Origin: Mycolicibacterium arabiense
GTDB lineage: Bacteria > Actinomycetota > Actinomycetes > Mycobacteriales > Mycobacteriaceae
Assembly (NCBI RefSeq): GCF_010731815.2
Contig: NZ_AP022593.1
Span: forward strand, 2,418,001-2,482,000
Length of the DNA stretch: 64,000 bases
Direction: 5' to 3'
The position numbers were made by a program, and so were the translations under genes. The notes beneath the pieces are model-generated. The model did no database searches. It had not been told where the DNA came from and was given only the letters and a program-made list of their open reading frames with translations. This document shows, piece by piece, positions 1 through 13,781 of the stretch. The first letter of the stretch is position 1, and each line of letters opens with the position of its first letter.

Positions 1-9
1 GTAGTCACC

Positions 10-1401
10 GTGGTGTCGAACGGAAACCCGTTGATCGTCGGCGCGGGTCCGGCCGGGCTCACCGCTGCCCTGAAGCTGGTCGAACGGGGAGCCACACCGC
101 GAATCTTCGAGGCGACGAACCACGTCGGCGGTCTGGCCCGCACGCCGACCGACGGAGAATGGCGCATCGACCCCGGAGGTCACCGGTTCTTCACCCAGAG
201 CGAGGAGATCCTCGACCTCTGGAAGTCGCTACTCCCGCCCGACGAGTGGATCTCGGTGCCCCGGCGCTCGGCCATGCTCGTCGACGGTCACTTCGTCCGG
301 TACCCGCTCGTCGGGCGTGATCTGTTGACGCAGATGGGCATCGCGAAGGGAATGCGCGGCGCAGGCAGCCTGCTGTGGTCCCGGCTCTGGCATGACGTCC
401 CGACCCCCGGCACGGCCAGCTTCCGCGAGTGGGGCACCCACGAGTTCGGCCGACACTGGTATCGGAAGTTCTTCGACGGCTACGTGCGGAAGACCTGGCT
501 GGCCGATCCCGCGGAGATCGCCAGCGATTGGGCGAACCAGCGCATCAAGCCGATTACCTGGCGCACACCCCGGGCGGACGATCCGGCTGAGCAGGACGTG
601 TTTCGCTACCCCCGGTTCGGTCCCGGCCAACTGTGGGAGGCAGCGGCGGCGAGGCTCGCAGAGTCGGGCACCATTCCCAATCTCCATTCCCAGGTCTGCG
701 CCGTGCGGTACGACGGCCGGGGCTGGACGTTGGAGCTACACGACGGCCAGACCGTCTCCGGGGACGCCGTGTTCTCGAGTATGCCGCTGCGGTTGCTGGT
801 CGAGACGCTGGACCCGGCGCCGCCCAGGCACATCCGTGCGGTCGCGGCGGCCCTGCGCCATCGCGCGGTCATCACGGTGGCCGTTGCGTTGCGCCAGCAG
901 TACGACATGCCCTACAACTGGGTCTACACCCCCGGCAGTGAGTTCCGGGTCGGACGAATCCAGAACTACGGGCACTGGTCCCGTGCGCTCGCCCCGCACG
1001 ATTGGAAGGGCAGCTACCTCGGCCTCGAGTACTTCACCCTGCCCGACGAAGACACGTGGGTGGCGAGCGACGCGGGCTTGGGCGCAATCGTCGAGCAGGA
1101 CCTGCGTGCACTCGGCTTCGACGACCCGGTGATCGACCACCTGATGATCGTCCGGTCGCGGTTCGCCTATCCGGTCTACGATCCCACGCGCGAACGGAAC
1201 GTCGCTCGCATTCGCGACTACCTCCGACAGAGCCATCCGACGCTGCACCCGATCGGCCGAAATGGCATGCATCGCTACGACAATCAGGACCACGCGATGC
1301 TGAGCGCGATGCACAGCGTCGACCGGTACTTCGGAGCCGAAGTCGACCCGTGGCGGGTGAACACCGAGCGCGGGCATCACGAGACCGGGGTGCAGAAGTA
1401 G
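10..1401 (+). CDS. FAD-dependent amine oxidase / UDP-galactopyranose mutase-like oxidoreductase
   Basis: This 463-residue protein starts with an FAD-binding Rossmann fold: GAGPAG lies near residues 11-16 and an acidic residue (IFEA) follows about 20 residues later. HVGGLARTP and GGHRFF are typical of the protoporphyrinogen oxidase/amine oxidase/UDP-galactopyranose mutase superfamily. Such proteins often act on sugars or lipids of the cell envelope, but no substrate can be read from the sequence. The start is a GTG at 10 with a second GTG at 13. The frame is open to the left edge of the window, so the true start may lie upstream. It converges on the beta-helix gene, with 17 bases between the two stops. 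The flavoprotein fold is clear; the reaction is unknown. Confidence 0.75.
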   Translation: MVSNGNPLIVGAGPAGLTAALKLVERGATPRIFEATNHVGGLARTPTDGEWRIDPGGHRFFTQSEEILDLWKSLLPPDEWISVPRRSAMLVDGHFVRYPLVGRDLLTQMGIAKGMRGAGSLLWSRLWHDVPTPGTASFREWGTHEFGRHWYRKFFDGYVRKTWLADPAEIASDWANQRIKPITWRTPRADDPAEQDVFRYPRFGPGQLWEAAAARLAESGTIPNLHSQVCAVRYDGRGWTLELHDGQTVSGDAVFSSMPLRLLVETLDPAPPRHIRAVAAALRHRAVITVAVALRQQYDMPYNWVYTPGSEFRVGRIQNYGHWSRALAPHDWKGSYLGLEYFTLPDEDTWVASDAGLGAIVEQDLRALGFDDPVIDHLMIVRSRFAYPVYDPTRERNVARIRDYLRQSHPTLHPIGRNGMHRYDNQDHAMLSAMHSVDRYFGAEVDPWRVNTERGHHETGVQK

Positions 1402-1418
1402 CGGGTGCAGAGCGCGTG

Positions 1419-4097
1419 TCAGAGCGGGGTGGTGTCGCCGTACGTCGCTGATCGCCACTGCGGCGTGGCCTCGCCTTCGTGGCGCCACTGAGCATTGATG
1501 TACCAGTCGACGGGCCCGTAGGGGCCGCCCTGGACGACGATGTCGGAGTCCACGTCGTCGCGACCGCTGACGTACGTGACGTTCTCGATGCGGACACCTT
1601 GGCCTGCGACGTCCTGATCCGGGTTGCCGCCGCCGAGTTCCACTGCCCACCATGACGTCCCGACGTGGTCGTCCATCGTCACCGTGATGTTCGCGATGTC
1701 GAGGTCGTAGACCTGCAGGATCTGTACGCCGTAGCCCGACCCGGTGCCGCGTCCTGGCAGATACGCCGTGATGTTCTCGAAGGAGGCGTCCTTGACCCGG
1801 TACAGCACGACGGCGCTGCCGTCCGCACCGCTGGACGACACGTTGCCGAACGTCACTCCGGCGATGTCCTGGACGAGGATCCGTCCGGGACCCTCGAGCA
1901 CCAGGTCGTCGATCGTCAGGTTCGCCGACGGGAGGCCGGCGACGTCGAGCGCCCCGCGGATCGCGCCAGCGCCCGTGACGATGACGTCACTCGGGTGGTC
2001 GGCGACGAGTCGTACGCCGTCGATCACCGAGTCGCGCAGCGAGGCCAGCAGGATTCCGCCGTTGCCGCCGACGGTCGGTCCGCTGGCGGCCAGGCTCTCG
2101 GCGTAGACGTTGCGCAGCGTGATGCCGGCGAACTTGCTCGTCGTCACCGCGGGGGTCTCGACGGCGAGCGACCAGTTCTTCGAACCGCGGATGACGACGT
2201 CGGTAAACGACGAGCCTCCGAAGTCCCACCACATGGAGGCCTCAGTGCCGTCGATGTTATTGGTGGCCAGCACGATTCCGGTCTGGGCGCCGTCGATCGT
2301 CACGTCTGAGAAGTGGATGTCGCGCGACGCGAGGCTCGTCCAGTCACCCGGGCCGACCGCCTTGGCGGAGTTGAGCTGGATTCCGTAGTCCTTGCCGGTC
2401 ACCGTCACGTCACTGATGGTGATGTCGTAGCCACCCTGGACCCGGACGCCGCTGGCGGAGCCACCGGTCACCGTGATGTGGGAGGCGACGGAACCGCCGT
2501 TGTTCCATTCGCCGAGGCCGGCTTGATTGAACGGACCGTCTCCGGGTCCGTAGGTCCATTGCTGAGTCGGGTCGTAATAGGTCACGAAGGCCAGACCGTC
2601 GTCGCCGGTGTTCTGCGCGACGAGACCGTCGACCGTGACGCGGCGATTCGCGTTGAAGTGCAACCCGTCGGCCAGCGTTCCGATGGCGGTGAAGTTCGTG
2701 ACGGTCACGTCGGACGCTCCCATCACGACCGCTCCGGTCTGCGGTGCGTTGACCACGCGAGCGTTGACGATCGACACGAACTGCACGGTGCCGGTCGAGC
2801 CCGTCCAACCCGCCGGCGGCGGGGAGTCGGATGGCCAGCCGAGCACCGAGATTCCGTCACCGAAGCTGCGTGCGGATGGCCGGGTGACCCACTCGACGGT
2901 GGGGTTGATGATCGCCACGTGGGACGCCGAGCCCTCGATGCGGATGCCGTGGCTCGTGCCGTGTCCGGCGGCGTCCAGGTTGTCCATCAAGAGCCGGGCA
3001 CCGGGCGCGAACTCGACCGTCACGTTCGACAGTCCCTTGAGCAGGACCGCTGCGTTGCCGGCGGGCTGCTGTTGGGCGAACCGGTAGTTCCCCTGCGGGA
3101 AGTACAGCCGCTCGCCCGACGACAGCGCCGCCTGCGCGGCCTTGATGGCGGCAGAGTCGTCGGTGATCCCGTCTCCGACTGCGCCGTAGTCCTTTACGTT
3201 GATGGTGGTGACGGGCGCGGTGGAGGTCGTCGCCGACGTCGTCGACTGATTGCCGGTCTGGGAGATGGTCGCGACGCCGAGTTGTCGGCGTACCCATGCC
3301 AGGACGGCCCACAGCGATGGCGATTCGACGGGTCCTGGCGCACCGGTGGCGTCGATCGTGCTCAGCAGGGTCGCGACGATGCCGGCGGGTTGCGCTGAAA
3401 GCCGTTCTGGCACATCGGGTGCGGCGATCACGGCGACTTCGGGTGTCGTCGTCTCCGAGACCGGGCTGGGGTCGGCCGGTTCGGCGATCACCACGATCTC
3501 GACAGATGGCGACGCCGGTTCCGTCGGCCGATCGGTCTCGACGTCCGTGCCCGAGGCGGAATTCGAGCCGCCCACCGGGGCGTTGGTGGCGTTCGTGGGA
3601 GTGGGTTGATGCTGCGCCGGTGAGGGTGTCGACACGGCCGTGTCCGATCCGTGGTCGCCGTCGGCGCCGCCGGTGGGCTCCGGCTCCCGAGGTTCGGTCA
3701 CGTCGCCGTCGGGTTCGACCGGAACTTCTCCCGTGGCATCCCCGTCCGCATCCGACGGAACCTCGGGTTCCGGATCGGCGGGATCGTCGGACTCGTCGCG
3801 ATCGGTCACCGGGTCGGTGGCCGGTTCGGAGTCGGTGGCCGGGTCGGAGTCAGCGGAGGTGTCGGACGCGCCGCTACCGTCCCGCGCGGGACCCGTGGCC
3901 GAAGAGCCCTGCAAGGGCGTCGTATTCGACGACGGGGCATCGGCGTTCGACGCGCCGGCCGACGGCGACGACGAACTGGGTCCGGGTGCATCCGATGCCG
4001 ACGGTTCCGCGGCGCTGATGCCGGGACCGGTCACCAGAGCCAACCCGATGCCCGCAGCGGCGACCACCCCGCTCATGCCGTATGCGCGCTTGTCCAC
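1419..4097 (-). CDS. exported right-handed beta-helix (pectate lyase 3-type) protein
   Basis: An 892-residue secreted protein. Residues 1-30 form a signal peptide with an AA|EP-type cleavage region. Residues 31-235 are a Ser/Thr/Pro/Asp-rich low-complexity linker. Residues 239-274 hold a hydrophobic stretch (GIVATLLSTI) and the motif LWAVLAWVRRQLG. From about 299 the sequence VKDYGAVGDGITDDSAAI marks a pectate lyase 3 / beta-helix fold, followed by many short Ile/Val-Thr-rich coils to the C terminus. Members of this fold bind or cleave polysaccharides or serve as surface adhesins; the substrate is not evident. The start is a GTG preceded by a G-rich stretch about 9 bases upstream. The same modular N terminus recurs in the exported proteins at 46422 and 60627. 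Confidence 0.75.
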   Translation of the reverse strand: MDKRAYGMSGVVAAAGIGLALVTGPGISAAEPSASDAPGPSSSSPSAGASNADAPSSNTTPLQGSSATGPARDGSGASDTSADSDPATDSEPATDPVTDRDESDDPADPEPEVPSDADGDATGEVPVEPDGDVTEPREPEPTGGADGDHGSDTAVSTPSPAQHQPTPTNATNAPVGGSNSASGTDVETDRPTEPASPSVEIVVIAEPADPSPVSETTTPEVAVIAAPDVPERLSAQPAGIVATLLSTIDATGAPGPVESPSLWAVLAWVRRQLGVATISQTGNQSTTSATTSTAPVTTINVKDYGAVGDGITDDSAAIKAAQAALSSGERLYFPQGNYRFAQQQPAGNAAVLLKGLSNVTVEFAPGARLLMDNLDAAGHGTSHGIRIEGSASHVAIINPTVEWVTRPSARSFGDGISVLGWPSDSPPPAGWTGSTGTVQFVSIVNARVVNAPQTGAVVMGASDVTVTNFTAIGTLADGLHFNANRRVTVDGLVAQNTGDDGLAFVTYYDPTQQWTYGPGDGPFNQAGLGEWNNGGSVASHITVTGGSASGVRVQGGYDITISDVTVTGKDYGIQLNSAKAVGPGDWTSLASRDIHFSDVTIDGAQTGIVLATNNIDGTEASMWWDFGGSSFTDVVIRGSKNWSLAVETPAVTTSKFAGITLRNVYAESLAASGPTVGGNGGILLASLRDSVIDGVRLVADHPSDVIVTGAGAIRGALDVAGLPSANLTIDDLVLEGPGRILVQDIAGVTFGNVSSSGADGSAVVLYRVKDASFENITAYLPGRGTGSGYGVQILQVYDLDIANITVTMDDHVGTSWWAVELGGGNPDQDVAGQGVRIENVTYVSGRDDVDSDIVVQGGPYGPVDWYINAQWRHEGEATPQWRSATYGDTTPL

Positions 4098-4177
4098 CGG
4101 ACATGACCCCCAATTTTTGACACACGTGACAATTAGTCATCCTCACCATATCCCCCCGGGGCGGATGGCAACGCAAA

Positions 4178-4206
4178 ACGCCCGGTCCGTTATACGGACC
4201 GGGCGT
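4178..4206 (-). terminator. intrinsic terminator of the S10 operon
   Basis: A perfect 13-bp inverted repeat (4178-4190 and 4194-4206) with a 3-base loop lies 17 bases past the rpsQ stop. On the minus strand the stem is followed by TTTT. It can close the ribosomal operon and may also act on transcripts from the other strand. Confidence 0.85.
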
Positions 4207-4222
4207 GTGCGTAAGGCGTGTG

Positions 4223-4543
4223 TTACTTGGCCCTTTCGAGGACCTCGACCAGGCGCCAGCGCTTGGTCGCCGACAGCGGACGGGTCTCCATCAGGGACAC
4301 CCGGTCGCCGACGCCGGCGACGCCGTCTTCGTCATGCGCCTTGACCTTGGTGGTCGTGCGGATGATCTTGCCGTAGAGCGGGTGGCTCTTGCGATCCTCC
4401 AGCTCGACGACGATGGTCTTCTGCATCTTGTCGCTCACCACGTAGCCGATACGGGTCTTGCGACGGTTGCGGGGCTTCTCGGTCTTGGGCGTGTACGCCG
4501 GACCCTTCGCACCGCTCTTGGTTTCACTACCGTTGTCTGCCAT
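4223..4543 (-). CDS. rpsQ: 30S ribosomal protein S17
   Basis: This 106-residue protein is the last gene of the S10 operon in this window. S17 is a primary binder of 16S rRNA in the body of the small subunit. The core motifs [16 protein letters not shown] and [15 protein letters not shown] are canonical. The N terminus carries a 25-30-residue charged extension, as is usual in mycobacteria. The ATG overlaps the rpmC stop (TAATG), which indicates translational coupling. A strong hairpin terminator follows at once, so rplN and later genes are not contiguous here. Confidence 0.97.
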   Translation of the reverse strand: MADNGSETKSGAKGPAYTPKTEKPRNRRKTRIGYVVSDKMQKTIVVELEDRKSHPLYGKIIRTTTKVKAHDEDGVAGVGDRVSLMETRPLSATKRWRLVEVLERAK

Positions 4544-4776
4544 TACGAATCCTCACCAACGGGTCCAGACGCCAGACCCAGCTCACGTTCGCGCAACACC
4601 GTGTAGACGCGCGCAATCTCCTGTCGCACCGTGCGGAGCCGACGGTTGTTCGAGAGCTGGCCGGTGGCCATCTGAAAGCGAAGGTTGAACAGCTCTTCCT
4701 TCGACTCCCGGAGCCGACCGGTCAGCTCGTCGTCGGTCATCTCGCGCAGTTCGCCAGGCGAAGTTCCCACTGCCAT
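4543..4776 (-). CDS. rpmC: 50S ribosomal protein L29
   Basis: This 77-residue protein matches L29 throughout: [20 protein letters not shown], and the helical [19 protein letters not shown]29 sits near the peptide exit tunnel, where it helps form the docking site for nascent-chain factors. The start is the ATG at 4776, which overlaps the L16 stop (TGATG). Longer readings upstream would run antisense-like through rplP and are not credible. The C-terminal tail of about 10 residues is slightly longer than in many bacteria. Confidence 0.96.
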   Translation of the reverse strand: MAVGTSPGELREMTDDELTGRLRESKEELFNLRFQMATGQLSNNRRLRTVRQEIARVYTVLRERELGLASGPVGEDS

Positions 4777-5192
4777 CAGAACTGCTCCTCTCTGGTAACG
4801 ATGCGTGCCTTGATCGGCAACTTGTGGATGGCGCGCGTGAGTGCCTCGCGCGCGACCTTCTCGTCGGGGTAGCTCAGCTCGAACAGCACGCGGCCGGGCT
4901 TGACGTTCGCGACCCACCACTCCGGCGAACCCTTGCCGGAACCCATGCGGGTCTCAGCGGGCTTCTTGGTCAGCGGGCGGTCCGGGAAGATGTTGATCCA
5001 CACCTTGCCGCCACGCTTGATGTGCCGGTTGATGGCGATACGAGCGGACTCGATCTGCCGGTTGGTGATGTAGGCATGGCCGAGGGCCTGGATGCCGTAG
5101 TCACCGAAGCTCACCGAGGTGCCACCGCTGGCGATGCCGCGCTGCTGCGGGTGGTGCTGCTTGCGGTGCTTGACCCTGCGGGGAATCAACAT
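4776..5192 (-). CDS. rplP: 50S ribosomal protein L16
   Basis: At 138 residues this has the normal length for L16. The N-terminal [15 protein letters not shown] and the [18 protein letters not shown] C-terminal region are characteristic. L16 organises the A-site/peptidyl-transferase region and 5S rRNA surroundings of the large subunit. It starts 3 bases after the rpsC stop and its own stop overlaps the rpmC start, so the three genes are translated as a tightly coupled group. Confidence 0.97.
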   Translation of the reverse strand: MLIPRRVKHRKQHHPQQRGIASGGTSVSFGDYGIQALGHAYITNRQIESARIAINRHIKRGGKVWINIFPDRPLTKKPAETRMGSGKGSPEWWVANVKPGRVLFELSYPDEKVAREALTRAIHKLPIKARIVTREEQF

Positions 5193-5195
5193 GTG

Positions 5196-6600
<1,405 letters not shown>

Positions 6601-6601
<1 letters not shown>

Positions 6602-6882
6602 TAGCGCCGCTTGCTCTTCCGGTCGTCCTTGATGTGACCCTTGAACGTTCGCGTCGGGGCGAACTCGCCCAGCTTGTGTCCGACCATCGACTCGGTGACG
6701 AACACCGGCACGTGCTTGCGACCGTCGTGGACGGCGAAGGTGTGACCGATGAAGTCAGGGATGATGGTCGATCGACGCGACCAGGTCTTGATGACCTGCT
6801 TCGTATTCTTGTCGTTCTGAACGTCGACCTTCTTCAACAGATGGTCGTCGACGAACGGACCCTTCTTGAGGCTGCGTGGCAT
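6601..6882 (-). CDS. rpsS: 30S ribosomal protein S19
   Basis: This 93-residue protein begins [15 protein letters not shown] and ends with the basic [17 protein letters not shown] region, both canonical for S19. S19 lies in the small-subunit head and pairs with S13 near the A-site tRNA and intersubunit bridges. It is 18 bases downstream of rplB and overlaps rplV by one base. Confidence 0.97.
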
Positions 6883-6900
6883 AGCTCTTTCCTTCCCGGC

Positions 6901-7737
<837 letters not shown>

Positions 7738-7765
7738 GTCTAGTGAATCCTTAACTCCCGGCCGA

Positions 7766-8068
7766 TTAGGCCGGTGCTCCGAACAGATCGATCGGCTTGC
7801 TGCCGGCGGCCAGCGTCACGATGGCGCGCTTGGTGGCCTTGCGCTGGCCGTAGCCGGTGCGGGTCCGCTTGCGCTTGCCCTGCCGGTTGGCAGTGTTCAC
7901 GGAGTCGACCTTCACGTCGAAGATCTTCTCGATCGCGATCTTGATCTGCGTCTTGTTCGAGGAGGGGTGCACGATGAACGTGTACACGTTGTCCTCGATC
8001 AGGGCGTAGCTCTTCTCCGAGATGACCGGGGCCAGGATGATGTCGCGGGGATCGGTCACGGTAGCCAT
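7766..8068 (-). CDS. rplW: 50S ribosomal protein L23
   Basis: This 100-residue L23 carries the conserved [13 protein letters not shown] start and the [17 protein letters not shown] loop. L23 sits at the polypeptide exit and docks trigger factor and the signal recognition particle. Its ATG overlaps the rplD stop by one base. Confidence 0.96.
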   Translation of the reverse strand: MATVTDPRDIILAPVISEKSYALIEDNVYTFIVHPSSNKTQIKIAIEKIFDVKVDSVNTANRQGKRKRTRTGYGQRKATKRAIVTLAAGSKPIDLFGAPA

Positions 8069-8727
8069 CAGGCAGACACCTCCTCTGTGCTCTTGGTCTT
8101 CGCGCCCGAGATGTACGCGTTCAGGGCCTCGACGCTGAACACGACGTCATCGGCGTCGAGCACGTCGTAGGTGTTGAGCTGGTCCGGCGAGATCACGTGC
8201 ACGCCGGGCAGGTTGCGCACGCTCTTCGCGGCGATCTCGTCGCTGCGGCCGATCACGATCAGCACCTTGCGACGGTCGGTGAGCGATCCGAGGAACGTCT
8301 TCACCGCCTTCGTCGACGGCGTCTGTCCGCTGATCAGCTCCGTGACCGCGTGGATCCGGTCGTTGCGGGCCCGGTCCGAGAGCGCCCCGCGCAGTGCGGC
8401 GGCGATCATCTTCTTCGGGGTCCGCTGGCTGTAGTCGCGCGGCTGCGGGCCGTGCACGACGCCACCGCCGGTGAACTGCGGCGCACGCGTCGAGCCCTGG
8501 CGGGCGCGGCCGGTGCCCTTCTGGCGGTACGGCTTCTTGCCGCCACCGGAGACCTCGCCGCGCGTCTTGGTCGAGTGCGTGCCCTGCCGCTTGGCGGCCA
8601 GCTGCGCGATGACGACCTGATGCATCAGCGCGATGTTCGGCTCGACGTCGAACAGCTCGGCGGGCAGATCGACGCTGCCGTCGGTCTTGCCGTCCGGGGT
8701 GCGAACGTCAATGCTCTTCGCTGCCAT
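8068..8727 (-). CDS. rplD: 50S ribosomal protein L4
   Basis: L4 of 219 residues. The tunnel-lining loop ([20 protein letters not shown] followed by [12 protein letters not shown]) is intact, and the C-terminal globular part ([21 protein letters not shown]) is normal. In enterobacteria L4 autoregulates its operon; whether it does so here cannot be told. It overlaps both rplC and rplW by one base. Confidence 0.96.
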   Translation of the reverse strand: MAAKSIDVRTPDGKTDGSVDLPAELFDVEPNIALMHQVVIAQLAAKRQGTHSTKTRGEVSGGGKKPYRQKGTGRARQGSTRAPQFTGGGVVHGPQPRDYSQRTPKKMIAAALRGALSDRARNDRIHAVTELISGQTPSTKAVKTFLGSLTDRRKVLIVIGRSDEIAAKSVRNLPGVHVISPDQLNTYDVLDADDVVFSVEALNAYISGAKTKSTEEVSA

Positions 8728-9380
8728 TACTTTTCACCTCGTTTGATCGCGCTGCGAACCACGACGAGTCCGCCGTTGCGGCCGGGGATGGCGCCCTTGA
8801 TCAAGATGACGCCGTTCTCGGCGTCGACCTTGTGGACCTTCAGGTTCTGCGTGGTGATCCGGTCGGAGCCCATGCGGCCCGACATCCGGGTGCCCTTGAA
8901 GACGCGACCCGGGGTGGCGCAGCCACCGATCGAGCCGGGACGACGGTGCACGGCCTGGGCGCCGTGGGAGGCTCCCTGACCCTTGAACCCGTGCCGCTTC
9001 ATGGTGCCCGCGAAGCCCTTGCCCTTGCTGGTGCCGGTGACGTCGACGAACGCGCCGTCGACGAAGATCTCGGCGGTCAGCTCCTGACCGACCTCGTACT
9101 CCGACGCAGCAGCCTCGTCGTCGAGCCGCAACTCGGCGAGGTGACGGCGGGGGTTGACGCCCGCCGCGGCGAACTGACCGGTGACCGGCTTGGTCACCTT
9201 GCGCGGGCTGATCTCGCCGTACGCGAGCTGGACGGCGCTGTAGCCGTCGCGCTCGGGGGTGCGGATGCGGGTCACCACGTTGGGGCCGGCCTTGACGACC
9301 GTGACGGGAACGACCTTGTTGTTCTCGTCGAACACCTGAGTCATGCCCAGCTTGGTGCCCAGAATTCCCTTACGTGCCAT
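8727..9380 (-). CDS. rplC: 50S ribosomal protein L3
   Basis: L3 of 217 residues starting [17 protein letters not shown]. The central extension [18 protein letters not shown] and the [20 protein letters not shown] segment reach toward the peptidyl-transferase centre. The Cys in GGCATPGRV corresponds to the position of the known linezolid-linked Cys154 in M. tuberculosis and is unaltered here. It begins 14 bases after the rpsJ stop. Confidence 0.97.
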   Translation of the reverse strand: MARKGILGTKLGMTQVFDENNKVVPVTVVKAGPNVVTRIRTPERDGYSAVQLAYGEISPRKVTKPVTGQFAAAGVNPRRHLAELRLDDEAAASEYEVGQELTAEIFVDGAFVDVTGTSKGKGFAGTMKRHGFKGQGASHGAQAVHRRPGSIGGCATPGRVFKGTRMSGRMGSDRITTQNLKVHKVDAENGVILIKGAIPGRNGGLVVVRSAIKRGEK

Positions 9381-9394
9381 GGTTTCTGGTTCTC

Positions 9395-9700
9395 CTACTG
9401 GATGTTCACGTCGACACTGGCCGGCAGATCGATGCGCATGAGTGCGTCAACGGTCTTCGGCGTCGGGTCGAGGATGTCGATGAGACGCTTGTGGGTGCGC
9501 ATCTCGAAGTGCTCCCGCGAATCCTTGTACTTGTGGGGAGACCGGATGACGCAGTACACGTTCTTCTCGGTCGGCAGCGGCACCGGGCCGACCACACTGG
9601 CGCCCGTACGGGTGACCGTCTCGACGATCTTGCGCGCAGAGGCGTCAATGGCCTCGTGGTCGTAGGCCTTCAGCCTGATGCGGATCTTTTGTCCCGCCAC
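9395..9700 (-). CDS. rpsJ: 30S ribosomal protein S10 (NusE)
   Basis: First gene of the ribosomal operon, 101 residues, starting at GTG ([15 protein letters not shown]). S10 is a small-subunit head protein and, as NusE, a partner of NusB and NusG in antitermination. The GTG is preceded by a purine-rich AGGTAGGAGAAGC. The sequence is full length with the usual [19 protein letters not shown] segment. It is expressed from a long leader upstream. Confidence 0.97.
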
Positions 9701-10156
9701 GCTTCTCCTACCTCACTACTAACGGGCCCCGTCAGGGCCTGGTCTGTTGCGCCGCCCCCGGGTTGCCCCGAGGTGCGCGCGCTGGCTGTGCCGCCGCTGT
9801 TTACGTATCTGTGGTTCACCGACCCCCGCGGTCGGGTGTGTCGCCCTCACGCGCACTCGCTCGCGACTGATTTCGTCACGTTCGAGGTTGGGACCGGATG
9901 CATCCCTGAGGACACTGGTCGCATGCCTCTACCAGGCAGACCCGAAGGTCCCCGTCCCGGCTCGAGGCAACCCGAACAGTATGCCTCAGATCCGGGCGTC
10001 GTCCAAATCCCCCGGCGAAGCCATGCGAGCACGTTCAACGTGCGGTCAGGGCGACTTTACCGGGCCGCTCCCGAGCCGGGCCCAACCCCCGCCGAGACTG
10101 CGGGGAGATCGCGTTTTCCCGCCAGATCGCGATCTGACAGCAGGCTCGGTGCACCG
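9701..10156 (-). promoter_or_regulatory. S10 operon leader with candidate promoter
   Basis: This 456-base stretch has no convincing gene. On the minus strand a candidate promoter has TTGGAC at 10001-10006 and CATACT at 9978-9983 with a 17-base spacer. It would start transcription near 9970 and leave a leader of about 270 nt before rpsJ. I could not identify a specific protein-binding leader structure, although the segment is rich in short GC inverted repeats. The promoter assignment is by pattern only. Confidence 0.45.
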
Positions 10157-11824
<1,668 letters not shown>

Positions 11825-11875
11825 CTAGACTCCGTTGACACCCGTCAACTGCGCAGCCCGCAAGCGAGGAGTCAC

Positions 11876-13126
11876 ATGAGCACGCCCACGATGGACGAAG
11901 CAGCGAAGGTCCTTGCGGACCCGAAGGCATACGCCGACGACGAGCGGCTACATACCGCGCTGACCCACCTGCGCGCGAACAATCCCGTTGCCTGGATTGA
12001 CAATCCGCCGTACCGGCCATTCTGGGCGATCACGAAGCACGCGGACATCATGGCGATCGAGCGGGACAACGAGCTGTTCATCAGCGAACCGCGACCACTG
12101 CTCTCGACCGCTGCCGCCGACGACTACGCCAAGGCGCAGCTCGACGCGGGCATGGGACTGCGCACGCTGATCCACATGGACGATCCGCACCACCGCAAGG
12201 TGCGAGCGATCGGCGCCGACTGGTTCCGGCCGAAGGCCATGCGCGACCTCAAGGTCAGGGTGGACGAACTGGCCAAGCGCTACGTCGACCACATGCGCGA
12301 CATCGGTCCGGTTTGCGACTTCGTCACCGACATCGCCGTGCAGTTCCCGCTGTACGTGATCATGTCGCTGCTCGGCCTGCCCGAGGAGGACTACGGGCGC
12401 ATGCACATGTTGACCCAGGAGATGTTCGGCGGCGACGACGACGAGTACAAGCGGGGCACGACGCCCGAGGAGCAGATGGCCGTCCTGCTCGACTTCTTCG
12501 GCTACTTCTCGAAATTGACCGCGGCGCGGCGGGAACACCCGACTGACGATCTCGCGTCCGCCATCGCCAACGGGCGCATCGACGGGGAGCCGCTGTCGGA
12601 GATCGACACCGCCTCGTACTACGTGATCGTCGCGAGCGCGGGCCACGACACGACCAAGGACGCGATCTCCGGTGGCCTGCTCGCCCTGATCGAGAACCCG
12701 TCCGAACTCGACCGGCTCCGTACCGACCCCGGTCTGATGGGCACCGCCGTGGAGGAGATGATCCGCTGGTCCACGCCGGTCAAGGAGTTCATGCGCACGG
12801 CGACGGCGGACACCACGGTCCGCGGGGTCGACATCGCCAAGGGTGATTCGGTGTATCTGGCCTACGTCTCGGGCAACCGCGACGAGGACGTCTTCGACGA
12901 GCCGTTCCGCTTCGACGTCGGGCGTGACCCGAACAAGCACGTCGCCTTCGGGTACGGCGTCCACTTCTGTCTCGGCGCCGCGTTGGCCCGGATGGAGATG
13001 AACAGCCTGTTCACCGAACTGGTGCCGCGACTCGAGTCGATCGAGCTGACGGGCACCGCCGAGCTGAGTGCGACGACCTTCGTCGGCGGGCTCAAGCACC
13101 TGCCGATTCGCTACTCGCTCAAGTAA
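11876..13126 (+). CDS. cytochrome P450
   Basis: This soluble bacterial-type P450 has 416 residues. It shows the I-helix AGHDTT at 255-260, the ExxR pair E294-R297 and the heme-binding loop FGYGVHFCLG with the thiolate Cys365. Such enzymes insert one oxygen atom into a substrate using electrons from ferredoxin and a reductase. A ferredoxin-reductase-like gene lies at 24691, but no ferredoxin is visible nearby. The start ATG has GAGGAG four bases upstream. The stop overlaps the convergent TetR gene by 8 bases. The CYP family and substrate cannot be assigned without comparison. Confidence 0.93.
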   Translation: MSTPTMDEAAKVLADPKAYADDERLHTALTHLRANNPVAWIDNPPYRPFWAITKHADIMAIERDNELFISEPRPLLSTAAADDYAKAQLDAGMGLRTLIHMDDPHHRKVRAIGADWFRPKAMRDLKVRVDELAKRYVDHMRDIGPVCDFVTDIAVQFPLYVIMSLLGLPEEDYGRMHMLTQEMFGGDDDEYKRGTTPEEQMAVLLDFFGYFSKLTAARREHPTDDLASAIANGRIDGEPLSEIDTASYYVIVASAGHDTTKDAISGGLLALIENPSELDRLRTDPGLMGTAVEEMIRWSTPVKEFMRTATADTTVRGVDIAKGDSVYLAYVSGNRDEDVFDEPFRFDVGRDPNKHVAFGYGVHFCLGAALARMEMNSLFTELVPRLESIELTGTAELSATTFVGGLKHLPIRYSLK

Positions 13127-13751
13127 TTTCGCGGTTGATCACGTGCGTGGCGAGGAAGCCGTCGACGGCAACCTCGGCGATCTGCCGGTAGTCGAAGTCG
13201 GGCAGCGTGCTCAGCTTGCCGAGCACGATGGGCCCCAGTAGCAGCGCTGCGGCGCGGGTCCGGTCGACCTCGCCCAGCGCGGCGATCGCGACGTCGCTGT
13301 CGAGCACGGCGTCGAACGGTGCCGCGTACTGCTCGGCCACCCGTTCGCGCAGGGTCTGCACTTCCTGGCTCTCTGCCGATCCCTTGTGGCGGCCCCAGGG
13401 CAGCTGCTCCATGTCGCCGCCGAGTGCCAGCCACGACATCGCGGCGATGCTGACCGGCGCCTCCGCGATGAGTTCGGCCTGGGCCTGCACCATGGCCACC
13501 AGGCGGTCGCGCAGCGAGCCCTCGTCGGGCGGGATGGGCGCCGGCGGGATCAGCGCGTGGAACGCCGCTGCCACCAGATCGTTCCCGCTCGGGAAGTGAC
13601 GGTAAAGCGTGGCGCGCGCGACGTTGGATGCGCGGGTGACGGCGTCCACGGTCACGGCCGTGGGGCCGCCCGCGCTCAGCAGCGCCGTGGCCGCGTCGAG
13701 CAAGCGGGCCCGCGACCGAGCAGGCCTGGGGTCGGTGCGTCCAGCGGTCAT
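13119..13751 (-). CDS. TetR family repressor, likely regulator of the adjacent MFS exporter
   Basis: A 210-residue TetR-type regulator. Residues 10-55 form the DNA-binding domain with helix-turn-helix VDAVTRASNVARATLYRHFP. The rest is an all-helical ligand-binding domain without a recognisable specificity. It is divergent from the MFS transporter and separated by 93 bases that contain two palindromes. This is the standard arrangement of a local repressor of an efflux pump that is released by the exported compound. The last 8 bases overlap the end of the P450 gene. Confidence 0.88.
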   Translation of the reverse strand: MTAGRTDPRPARSRARLLDAATALLSAGGPTAVTVDAVTRASNVARATLYRHFPSGNDLVAAAFHALIPPAPIPPDEGSLRDRLVAMVQAQAELIAEAPVSIAAMSWLALGGDMEQLPWGRHKGSAESQEVQTLRERVAEQYAAPFDAVLDSDVAIAALGEVDRTRAAALLLGPIVLGKLSTLPDFDYRQIAEVAVDGFLATHVINREIT

Positions 13752-13781
13752 CGGTTTGAGTCACCTCCAACGCGGGAAACA

